Below are positions 1 to 5,269 of a DNA stretch of 5,269 nucleotides, in pieces (the first letter of the stretch is position 1; the number at the start of each line of letters is the position of its first letter). The position numbers were made by a program, and so were the translations under genes. The notes beneath the pieces are model-generated. The model was not told the origin of the DNA, did not search any database, and saw nothing but the letters and a program-made list of their open reading frames with translations. The stretch is from NCBI GenBank assembly GCA_030830425.1, contig JAURND010000103.1, forward strand, positions 1 through 5,269, in the 5' to 3' direction. This DNA comes from Gammaproteobacteria bacterium. GTDB lineage: Bacteria > Pseudomonadota > Gammaproteobacteria > JAURND01.

Positions 1-22
1 ATTGTTTTAAAAACCAGTACCT

Positions 23-1495
23 TCAAGTAAGAGCGGTATTGATGGGAGTTGCCATCATCCACTCTGCTGCTAATTTTGACGCGATAGCCCCTACATTCCC
101 TGCGCCTTGCGTCAAAAGAATATCTCCATCTGCCAGTACATGGCTGAGCATATTGGGTAAATCTTCAATGTTTGGCACAAAAATCGGTCTATTTTTGCTT
201 TTTTTCTCAACAGCCTCACATAAAATCTCTCCATTAATTTCAGGCCGAGGGTCTTCTCCAGCAGCGTAAATATCCAGTAAAATTAATTGATCAACATGCT
301 GAGATAACGCTTTGACAAAGTCTGAAAATAAATCATGTGTTCGCGAGTAACGATGCGGCTGATAAACCACCACTAACCGTCTTTCTGGCCATGCTTGCCG
401 AATAGCGGACCATGTTGCCACAATTTCTCGGGGGTGATGACCATAATCATCGATCAACAAGACCCGTCTTTTTTCAACTTTCTGTGCCGTTAAAAAAACA
501 GGGGATAATTCTCCGTATATTTGCATGCGACGCCCAACGCCCGCGAATTTTTCTAATGCTGTTTGTATATCGATGTCAGATACCCCCAAACTCATGGCGA
601 TAGCGCAAACAGCTGCCGTATTTAATGCGTTATGCTCACCGGGTAAATTTAGCGTGATAAAAATTTCGCGATTTTTTTTTGCTTGTTTTAAAGTAAATTG
701 GCTTTGGAAACCTAAAGCTTGATAATTCGTAATACGCAAATCGGCTTGCGCATGGAATCCATAGGTCAATGTGGGTCTGGCGATAGCGGGTAAAATTTCT
801 TGTATCACCGGATCATCTAAACAAACAACCGCTAAACCGTGAAAAGGCAATCGGTGCAAAAATTGCAAAAATGCTTGTTTTAACTGATTAAAGTCATTGC
901 CATACGTACTCATATGATCCGCATCAATATTGGTGACAATCGAAAATTCCGGATACAGATGGAGAAAAGAAGCATCACTTTCATCTGCTTCGGCCACAAA
1001 AAAGTGGCTCTTCCCTAAATACGCATGTGTCCCTGAACTTTTGAGTAAACCACCAATCACGAATGTAGGGTCTAATCCAGCTTCCGTTAGGACGCTCACC
1101 ATTAAACTGGTTGTCGTCGTTTTACCATGAGTGCCTGCGATCGCAATACCATGTTTTGCGCGCATCAGATCAGCCAACATTTGTGCGCGAGGAATAATAG
1201 GAATATTGGCTTTTTTAGCAGCAATCCATTCTGGGTTTTCTGTAGAAATAGCCGTCGATACGACGATCACATCGGCACCCATCATATTTTCAGCGCGATG
1301 TTCAAGAAATATTTTTGCACCCAATCCAGCAAGATGTTTCACTAAATCATTTTCATGGAGATCTGAACCTGTCACCTGATATCCTTGATGAATCAACACT
1401 TCGGCAATGCCACTCATGCCAGCGCCGCCGATACCGATCAAATGAATATGCTTGACGGGATTCATGTAATGTCCGTGAGTGGTGTGGTTGTTCAT
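23..1495 (-). CDS. murC: UDP-N-acetylmuramate--L-alanine ligase (MurC)
   Basis: This cytoplasmic Mur ligase joins L-alanine to UDP-N-acetylmuramic acid with ATP, the first amino-acid addition in peptidoglycan stem-peptide synthesis. At 490 residues it matches the usual full length (about 490). Visible motifs are the N-terminal UDP-binding loop GIGGAGMSG (21-29), the ATP P-loop AGTHGKTTT (120-128), EADESD (169-174), TNIDADHM (188-195), GEHNALN (286-292), GVGRR (319-323), DDYGHHP (349-355) and QPHRYSRT (379-386). All three Mur domains (substrate, ATPase, C-terminal) are therefore intact. Two starts are possible. The long one at 1495 has only a weak AAGTGA nine bases upstream. Met11 at 1465 has GGA six bases upstream and begins just before the conserved KHIHLIGIGG. 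In many gammaproteobacteria murC lies in the dcw cluster between murG and murB; here no murG precedes it. What follows at the left edge (22 bases) is too short to identify. Confidence 0.97.
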   Translation of the reverse strand: MNNHTTHGHYMNPVKHIHLIGIGGAGMSGIAEVLIHQGYQVTGSDLHENDLVKHLAGLGAKIFLEHRAENMMGADVIVVSTAISTENPEWIAAKKANIPIIPRAQMLADLMRAKHGIAIAGTHGKTTTTSLMVSVLTEAGLDPTFVIGGLLKSSGTHAYLGKSHFFVAEADESDASFLHLYPEFSIVTNIDADHMSTYGNDFNQLKQAFLQFLHRLPFHGLAVVCLDDPVIQEILPAIARPTLTYGFHAQADLRITNYQALGFQSQFTLKQAKKNREIFITLNLPGEHNALNTAAVCAIAMSLGVSDIDIQTALEKFAGVGRRMQIYGELSPVFLTAQKVEKRRVLLIDDYGHHPREIVATWSAIRQAWPERRLVVVYQPHRYSRTHDLFSDFVKALSQHVDQLILLDIYAAGEDPRPEINGEILCEAVEKKSKNRPIFVPNIEDLPNMLSHVLADGDILLTQGAGNVGAIASKLAAEWMMATPINTALT

Positions 1496-1674
1496 ATTTT
1501 TTAATCACTTAAAATGTTCATTTCCAAACAGCATTATGACGTAATTTTATTTAGAATTCACGCAACCATTCCATACAGTTCAAATCCCTATGCTCAAGCC
1601 ATGGGAGCTTGGACTTTCAGCTAGCATTCTCGTCTGATTTTAAGAAGATACCGCTCTCTTACAATGCTGGTTTC

Positions 1675-1703
1675 TTGTTAATCCTACAAACTTAATATAG
1701 AAT
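1675..1703 (+). promoter_or_regulatory. Probable sigma70 promoter of the iron-uptake operon
   Basis: The -35 element TTGTTA (1675-1680, four of six consensus bases) is followed after exactly 17 nt by the -10 element TAGAAT (1698-1703, five of six). Transcription would start near 1710, giving a leader of roughly 28 nt before the ATG at 1738. The -10 lies inside the Fur operator, the usual arrangement for Fur blocking RNA polymerase when iron is plentiful. An alternative -10, TAATAT at 1693-1698, has poorer spacing (12 nt). Confidence 0.65.
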
Positions 1704-1716
1704 GAGAATCATTCTT
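1698..1716 (+). promoter_or_regulatory. Fur box (ferric uptake regulator operator)
   Basis: Aligned to the 19-bp Fur consensus GATAATGATAATCATTATC, this site matches at 15 of 19 positions, with 12 of 13 in the core (AATGAGAATCATT at 1701-1713). It also forms a perfect 7-bp inverted repeat, AGAATGA (1699-1705) and TCATTCT (1709-1715), separated by GAA. It overlaps the predicted -10 box and lies 22 bp before the first gene of an iron-import operon, so iron-dependent repression is strongly implied. A fur gene lies at the far end of the same operon. Confidence 0.9.
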
Positions 1717-1737
1717 AATTAAAAAGAGACCATTTTT

Positions 1738-2397
1738 ATGAAAAAAACAGTGATTCTCTGGCTATGCGCTGTTTGTTTTTCTTCGTTTGCAATGGCAGCA
1801 GAAATGCCTTTGTGTGTTTTACCGCAAAAAACGCCTACAGCTCAAGATGAAAATGCTAATTCAGCCTGTCCCACAATGTTAGAAAATGCCAAAAAACTGG
1901 CAGAAACTACGCACGCTACGCTTTCATGGACTAACCACACACCAATACCTCCTCAGCTCAGTGTCGGCGCGGTTTCTTTGCAACCCATCACGATGGCACC
2001 TGCAGGAATGATGCGGCCTCGAGCGCAATCTGATATTCATCTAGAAATGGATATTCATGCAAAAACAAGTCTAAAATCTCGCGGATTTGCGCCAGGAGAT
2101 TGGCTGCCAAATGTAATCATTCATTATACGATTCAAAAAATAGGCGATCTAAAACCATTAATGAGCGATGGGATGTTGATGCCAATGGCCGCTTCAGATG
2201 GTACGCATTATGGCGATAATGTGAAGTTAGCAGGGCCTGGATTTTATATCGTGACCTTTGACGCGCATACCGATCCTCATTTTGGTTGGCATACCGATAC
2301 GGACAGCAAAGTATTAGGCACCGAATTCGTCGATTGGCATTTCAAACAAAGTTATTTAATGAAGTGGAGTGGGGTCGGAAAATTGGGTGGTTACTAA
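1738..2397 (+). CDS. ftrA: P19/FetP/FtrA-family periplasmic copper- and iron-binding protein
   Basis: This is a periplasmic iron-acquisition protein of the P19 (Tpd, FetP, FtrA) family. Members are copper-containing dimers that bind iron for an Ftr1 permease. A signal peptide is clear: MKK, a hydrophobic stretch, then AMAA, with cleavage near residue 20-21. The family domain runs from about residue 76 to the C-terminus with VSLQPITMAPAGMM (79-92), SDIHLEMDIHA (98-108), MPMAASDGTHYGDNVKL (148-164), GPGFYIVTF (166-174) and the terminal GKLGGY. By analogy with FetP and P19, the metal ligands should be His101, Glu103, Met150, His157 and His185; all are present. At 219 residues it is longer than typical members (about 175-180). 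The excess is an unassigned segment at about 21-72 containing two cysteines (26 and 44) and no lipobox. A weak AAGAGA ribosome site (1724-1729) precedes the ATG. It is the first gene of the operon under the Fur box. Confidence 0.93.
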   Translation: MKKTVILWLCAVCFSSFAMAAEMPLCVLPQKTPTAQDENANSACPTMLENAKKLAETTHATLSWTNHTPIPPQLSVGAVSLQPITMAPAGMMRPRAQSDIHLEMDIHAKTSLKSRGFAPGDWLPNVIIHYTIQKIGDLKPLMSDGMLMPMAASDGTHYGDNVKLAGPGFYIVTFDAHTDPHFGWHTDTDSKVLGTEFVDWHFKQSYLMKWSGVGKLGGY

Positions 2398-2407
2398 TCA
2401 TCAACAC

Positions 2408-2413
2408 TGAGGA
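2408..2413 (+). promoter_or_regulatory. Ribosome binding site of the cupredoxin-Ftr1 fusion gene
   Basis: TGAGGA lies nine bases before the ATG at 2423, within the 25-nt gap after the ftrA stop. It supports this start, which also gives a proper signal peptide. The short gap indicates co-transcription with ftrA. Confidence 0.75.
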
Positions 2414-2422
2414 ATATTTGAT

Positions 2423-3673
2423 ATGTATTCATTGATACTAAGCACTAAAAGTTTATTACGCGTTTTTCTATTCAGTTTATTATGTTTATTGGCGAATGTT
2501 GCTTTTGCGAAAACACAAGCGCCTATTATGATTAACGCTATCGTCACTGAAAATAACATCACTTTTTCTCCTCAGCACATTCCAGAAGATACGCCTTTTG
2601 TCATTCATATTATCAACCAAACAGGCGCACCTGTTGAACTGGAAAACACAGATACCTCTGCTGAAATTTATTCGGGCACGGACAAAACATTCAAAGTCGG
2701 CTTGATGTCAGGACAATATGTTTTCTTTAACGATTTTAATGCACGCACTAAAACAGGATTTTTGACAGTAGCGGCAAAAGATGCAACCACAAAAAATGCA
2801 AAAATTCTGCCAAAAACACAATCCTCTCCTACGCATCTCAATATAACCGGTATTTTGTTTGTTGTGTGGAGAGAAAGCGTCGAAGCATTGTTAGTCGTTG
2901 GTGTGGTGTATAGCTGGCTGATGTTCGGCAAAAAAGAACAGCGTCGGTCAGGACTATTGTTTTTATGGCTAGGCGTGATGATTGGCGTACTGTTTGCAGT
3001 GATGATTGGCTTTTTATTAACGCGTTTCAATCAAATATTGTCTCCGGATTCTGCCGATATTTTCCAAGGAACAATGACCTTCATCGCAGTTGGCATGATT
3101 GTTTATATGGTGAAATGGATGCGTACGAATGGCAGGACATTGAAAAGCAACATGCACCAGTCTCTGGAAAAAAACCCCTCAACGCGCATGAGAAACATCT
3201 CTATCTTGATGCTTGCCGCTATCGCTGTGGCCAGAGAAGCGAGCGAAGCGAGTATTTTTATTTACGCACTAGATTTTGGAAAGCAAACGTTCTCGACACT
3301 TAAAATGATGGGTATTTGTGGTTTAGGGCTATTGTTGGCCATAGCCACTATTGGCTTATTGCAGCTAGGTAACAAGATTTTTTCGTGGCGATTTTTCTTC
3401 AAAGTGACGGAAATCTTATTGCTTTTATTGGGCGGTGGATTACTGCTCAATGCTATCGATCGATTTATTTTATCGGGAATTCTCAGTCCACTGCATCATA
3501 AAATTTGGGACACTTCTTTTTTAATCAGCGATGGCGGTTTTTTCGCACCACTCTTATCGAGCTTCATGGGTTATCGAGCTACACCCTCTTTAATGTCAGT
3601 GATTGCCTATGGTGCTTATTGGCTAGGCATTTATTTTTTAATGAGGAAGAGATCGAGCGCACATGCAAGATAA
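2423..3673 (+). CDS. ftrC: Cupredoxin-like domain fused to Ftr1-family iron permease (FtrB-FtrC fusion)
   Basis: This inner-membrane iron importer combines two parts normally encoded separately in FtrABCD systems. After a signal sequence (about residues 1-29, ending NVAFA) comes a periplasmic cupredoxin-like beta domain (about 34-117). It includes ITFSP (46-50), a polar VELENTD stretch (71-77) and GQYVFFNDFN (97-106). A linker (about 118-138) leads to the Ftr1 permease with about seven membrane spans. The permease carries the two hallmark REXXE iron-binding motifs, RESVE (150-154) and REASE (271-275). In related cupredoxins the motif is, as I recall, DFH; here it is DFN (104-106), so one metal ligand may be missing. 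The reading frame is continuous, so the fusion is real in this sequence. E. coli FetM likewise joins Ftr1 to a periplasmic cupredoxin-like part, so it is the nearest functional analogue. The gene overlaps ftrD by 11 nt. Confidence 0.92.
   Translation: MYSLILSTKSLLRVFLFSLLCLLANVAFAKTQAPIMINAIVTENNITFSPQHIPEDTPFVIHIINQTGAPVELENTDTSAEIYSGTDKTFKVGLMSGQYVFFNDFNARTKTGFLTVAAKDATTKNAKILPKTQSSPTHLNITGILFVVWRESVEALLVVGVVYSWLMFGKKEQRRSGLLFLWLGVMIGVLFAVMIGFLLTRFNQILSPDSADIFQGTMTFIAVGMIVYMVKWMRTNGRTLKSNMHQSLEKNPSTRMRNISILMLAAIAVAREASEASIFIYALDFGKQTFSTLKMMGICGLGLLLAIATIGLLQLGNKIFSWRFFFKVTEILLLLLGGGLLLNAIDRFILSGILSPLHHKIWDTSFLISDGGFFAPLLSSFMGYRATPSLMSVIAYGAYWLGIYFLMRKRSSAHAR
3236..3253 (+). repeat. 9-bp tandem repeat within the second REXXE motif
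   Basis: GAAGCGAGC (3236-3244) is followed directly by GAAGCGAGT (3245-3253), with eight of nine bases identical. In frame it encodes Glu-Ala-Ser twice, giving R-EAS-EAS and thereby both glutamates of the second iron-binding REXXE motif of the permease. It may be a small in-frame duplication or simply convergent codon choice. Confidence 0.6.
3644..3652 (+). promoter_or_regulatory. Ribosome binding site of ftrD inside the permease gene
   Basis: The purine-rich AGGAAGAGA lies ten bases before the ATG at 3663, within the last codons of the upstream gene. With the 11-nt gene overlap it suggests translational coupling of permease and polyferredoxin. Confidence 0.55.
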
Positions 3674-5075
3674 AATCACGCGTTTGGGATACTGGTTAGC
3701 AAAACATCAAACATTCATATGGTCTATACAATGGGTCATTATTTTGATTTATATGTTGTTGATGTTTATCCCCGTACTTTTACCACTACCTGATGACTCG
3801 GCAACTTTACTCCATCATTTTACGGTCTTTGCTGGATTTATGTTTTGGGGAATTTGGTGGCCATTTGTTTTAATCAGCATCGTTATTTTTGGACGTTTAT
3901 GGTGCGGTGTTTTTTGCCCGGAAGGCGCGCTTTCTGAATTCGCTAATCGTTATGGACGCGGAAAAAGTATTCCCAAATGGTTGCGATGGAAAGGATGGTG
4001 TTTTGTCGCTTTTGGCATAACAACACTCTACGGACAAATGACCAGTGTTTATCAATATCCCAAACCAGCATTACTGATTTTAGGTGGCTCAACATTGGCA
4101 GCAATGGTTGTGGGTTTCCTATATGGAAAATCGAGTCGCGTGTGGTGCAAATACCTGTGTCCAGTAACTGGCGTATTCAGTCTACTCGCACGATTGGCGC
4201 CATGGCGATATCAACCACAGCAAGGCCAATGGAGCAAGCAAGAATATCAAACGCTCAAAGATATACGCTGCCCCACATTATTACCTTTATCCAAAATGAC
4301 AGGTGCCGCCAATTGTTTAATGTGCGGCAAATGTGGCATGGCTAAAAATACTATTGAATTAAAATTGCGCTCACCACATGAAGAGATTGTGGTATACGGC
4401 GGCGAGAAAAATAGCATCTATGAAAGCCTACTGATTGTTTTTGGATTATGCGGTTTAGCTTTGGCTGCTTTTCAATGGTCTAATAGTTTTTGGTTCTCGC
4501 ATTTTCAAGAAGTTGTTGATTCTTGGTTTCTAGCACATCAAATCACCGGGGTTTTTAATACCAATGCCCCTTGGTGGATTTTTACGAACTATCCGGAACG
4601 CGGTGATGTCTTTAGTTGGGCCTATGGTGGCGAAGTCGTTTTTTATATCCTATCCATTGGATTAGGGATCGGTAGCCTCTTAACGACATTGATCATGGCT
4701 GCCACTAAAATCACCGGATCATTTACCTTAACGCGCTTTAATCATCTTACTCAATCTCTCATCCCTTTAGGCGGAATGACAGTTTTTATAGGCTTATTTG
4801 CGAATACCGTAAATCTATTACAAAAATATGCCAACTTGGGTTTTATCTGGATCAATGATCTTAAACTGACATTATTGGCATTGGCTGCTATATGGAGCTT
4901 CTTTTTAGCTTACAAAATCATTAAAAATCAAACACTCTCCACCATACGTCGTATATTGGGTTTATCGATCATGACCCTGAATTTTTTTATCATTTACTAC
5001 TTTTGGATTTTAATGTTAACGGTATGGTCATTGAAATCAGATGGTATTTCTTGGCATGTTTGGTGGGCAGGGTAA
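3663..5075 (+). CDS. ftrD: Membrane-bound 4Fe-4S polyferredoxin of the Ftr iron-uptake system (FtrD-like)
   Basis: This is an integral membrane iron-sulfur protein related to NapH-type polyferredoxins. In FtrABCD systems it is proposed to accept electrons released when ferrous iron is oxidised for Ftr1 transport. Of its 470 residues, the N-terminal half has hydrophobic segments at about 19-41, 52-76, 112-127 and 136-154, and two CxxxCP motifs: WCGVFCP (Cys81, Cys85) and WCKYLCP (Cys162, Cys166). A further cysteine set, Cys203 in RCP and the CLMCGKC cluster (Cys218, Cys221, Cys224), could hold one 4Fe-4S centre. The C-terminal half has further spans at about 252-270, 325-347, 366-383, 399-418 and 430-456, and a Trp-rich periplasmic-type loop (about 271-322). 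The start overlaps the end of the fusion gene by 11 nt, so it is firmly in the same operon. The alternative label, a generic 4Fe-4S binding protein, is made less likely by the P19 and Ftr1 neighbours. Confidence 0.9.
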   Translation: MQDKITRLGYWLAKHQTFIWSIQWVIILIYMLLMFIPVLLPLPDDSATLLHHFTVFAGFMFWGIWWPFVLISIVIFGRLWCGVFCPEGALSEFANRYGRGKSIPKWLRWKGWCFVAFGITTLYGQMTSVYQYPKPALLILGGSTLAAMVVGFLYGKSSRVWCKYLCPVTGVFSLLARLAPWRYQPQQGQWSKQEYQTLKDIRCPTLLPLSKMTGAANCLMCGKCGMAKNTIELKLRSPHEEIVVYGGEKNSIYESLLIVFGLCGLALAAFQWSNSFWFSHFQEVVDSWFLAHQITGVFNTNAPWWIFTNYPERGDVFSWAYGGEVVFYILSIGLGIGSLLTTLIMAATKITGSFTLTRFNHLTQSLIPLGGMTVFIGLFANTVNLLQKYANLGFIWINDLKLTLLALAAIWSFFLAYKIIKNQTLSTIRRILGLSIMTLNFFIIYYFWILMLTVWSLKSDGISWHVWWAG

Positions 5076-5143
5076 ACGTATTAACGCTATTTTTATATTC
5101 AGCTCGAATTTTTTAAAATTTAGATGTATCAGGAGATCAGTGT
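5076..5143 (+). other. Short gap between ftrD and fur without an obvious terminator
   Basis: These 68 AT-rich bases contain a pure A/T inverted repeat, AATTTT (5107-5112) and AAAATT (5115-5120), but no GC-rich hairpin followed by a T run. I therefore see no intrinsic terminator, and read-through into fur is possible. TATATT (5094-5099) could be a -10 for a separate fur promoter, but no good -35 is at the right distance. I see no Fur box here. Confidence 0.5.
5131..5136 (+). promoter_or_regulatory. Strong ribosome binding site that sets the TTG start of fur
   Basis: AGGAGA sits seven bases before the TTG at 5144. It decides the start codon, because no ATG lies in frame nearby and the protein from this TTG aligns with Fur from its very N-terminus. 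Confidence 0.85.
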
Positions 5144-5269
5144 TTGAAAAAAGATAAGTTACTCAAAGTTGGCCTAAAAAGCACTGCTCCGCGAATTAAA
5201 ATTCTTCATATGCTTGAAAAAGCAAATCCACGTCATGTCAGCGCGGAAAATATTTATAAAAAATTATTA
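5144..5269 (+). CDS. fur: Ferric uptake regulator Fur, N-terminal part (runs off the window)
   Basis: The first 42 codons of a Fur-family repressor are visible, open to the last base of the window. The peptide begins MKKDKLLKVGLKSTAPRIKI and continues with HVSAENIYKKLL at 31-42. This matches the winged-helix DNA-binding domain of gammaproteobacterial Fur, which has a KAGLK-TLPRLKIL segment followed by HVSAEDLYKRL. Fur with bound ferrous iron represses iron-uptake genes by binding Fur boxes such as the one at 1698-1716. The metal-binding and dimerisation parts lie outside the window, so PerR or Zur cannot be strictly excluded, but the N-terminal match favours Fur. Translation starts at TTG, supported by AGGAGA seven bases upstream. 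It lies 68 bp after ftrD on the same strand and may be partly co-transcribed with the operon. Confidence 0.88.
   Translation, partial: MKKDKLLKVGLKSTAPRIKILHMLEKANPRHVSAENIYKKLL

Larger units (their letters stand above)
1496..1737. other. Divergent intergenic region between murC and the iron operon
   Basis: This 242-bp region separates two outward-facing genes. Its right end (1675-1737) holds the promoter, Fur box and leader of the iron operon, listed separately. A minus-strand promoter for murC must also lie here, but I find only a lone CATAAT-like -10 candidate (1533-1538, minus strand) with no convincing -35. The middle contains a small hairpin: CAAGC (1595-1599) pairs with GCTTG (1607-1611) across a 7-nt loop, and it is not followed by a T run. 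Imperfect inverted arms, 10 of 12 matching, lie at 1526-1537 and 1661-1672 and enclose the middle part. On the minus strand a 21-codon open stretch without ATG near its start (1554-1616, stop at 1551-1553) reads like a protein tail. I do not call it a gene. Confidence 0.6.

Noticed and set aside
1595..1611. A 5-bp hairpin in the intergenic region as a terminator
   Set aside because: It lies between divergent genes, where no transcript needs to end, and no T run follows on either strand.
1554..1616. A 21-codon minus-strand reading stretch ending in MEWLREF
   Set aside because: It is bounded by an in-frame stop upstream, has no start codon with a ribosome site near its beginning and is too short to identify. 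It is kept only as a possible repeat or remnant.
2668..3030. A 120-codon open frame on the minus strand inside the cupredoxin-permease gene
   Set aside because: It is fully antisense to a well-supported gene, and its predicted product has low-complexity composition with no recognisable motif and no clear ribosome site.
2965..3303. A 112-codon plus-strand open frame overlapping the permease
   Set aside because: It is a frame-shifted shadow of the Ftr1 coding sequence. The real frame is continuous and carries both REXXE motifs, so no frameshift is needed.
3650..3680. The overlap of the permease and ftrD as a possible frameshift or fusion
   Set aside because: Both frames have proper ends, and the downstream ATG has a purine-rich ribosome site, so an ordinary 11-nt operon overlap explains it.
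3977..4345. A 122-codon plus-strand open frame inside ftrD
   Set aside because: It is an out-of-frame shadow of the polyferredoxin gene, whose cysteine motifs and membrane segments are in the other frame.
5107..5120. An A/T inverted repeat after ftrD as a possible terminator
   Set aside because: The stem has only A-T pairs with a 2-nt loop and is not followed by a T run, so it is unlikely to end transcription.

Overview
The window looks like a chromosomal segment of an AT-rich gammaproteobacterium. MurC and the Fur N-terminus both read as gammaproteobacterial, and the base composition and general style would suit Legionellales (Coxiella/Legionella relatives). That placement is an impression from sequence style and was not tested by a search. 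There is no CRISPR array, tRNA or rRNA gene, or transposase gene.

Layout: (1) 23-1495, minus strand: murC, the UDP-N-acetylmuramate--L-alanine ligase of peptidoglycan synthesis, complete. (2) 1496-1737: a 242-bp divergent intergenic region. Its right end carries a sigma70-type promoter (TTGTTA - 17 nt - TAGAAT) whose -10 box is overlapped by a strong Fur operator (15/19 to the consensus). (3) 1738-5075, plus strand: a tight three-gene operon for high-affinity iron uptake of the FtrABCD / P19-Ftr1 type. It encodes a periplasmic P19-family copper/iron-binding protein (ftrA), a single-chain fusion of a cupredoxin-like domain (FtrB-like) to an Ftr1 iron permease (FtrC-like), and a membrane polyferredoxin (ftrD). 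(4) 5144-5269, plus strand: the first 42 codons of a Fur repressor gene, cut by the window edge, with a TTG start behind a strong ribosome binding site.

How it fits together: in the known FtrABCD systems the P19 protein captures ferrous iron in the periplasm, the cupredoxin is thought to help its oxidation, Ftr1 carries the iron across the inner membrane through paired REXXE motifs, and the polyferredoxin is thought to take up the electrons. Here that pathway sits directly under a Fur operator and just upstream of the fur gene, with no clear terminator between. Operon and repressor could therefore form a local feedback circuit.

The system is a recognisable variant rather than a wholly new one. 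The most notable points are the FtrB-FtrC fusion, a cupredoxin domain with Asn where relatives usually have the DFH histidine, a long cysteine-containing N-terminal extension on the P19 protein, the neighbouring fur gene, and murC separated from its usual upstream partner murG.
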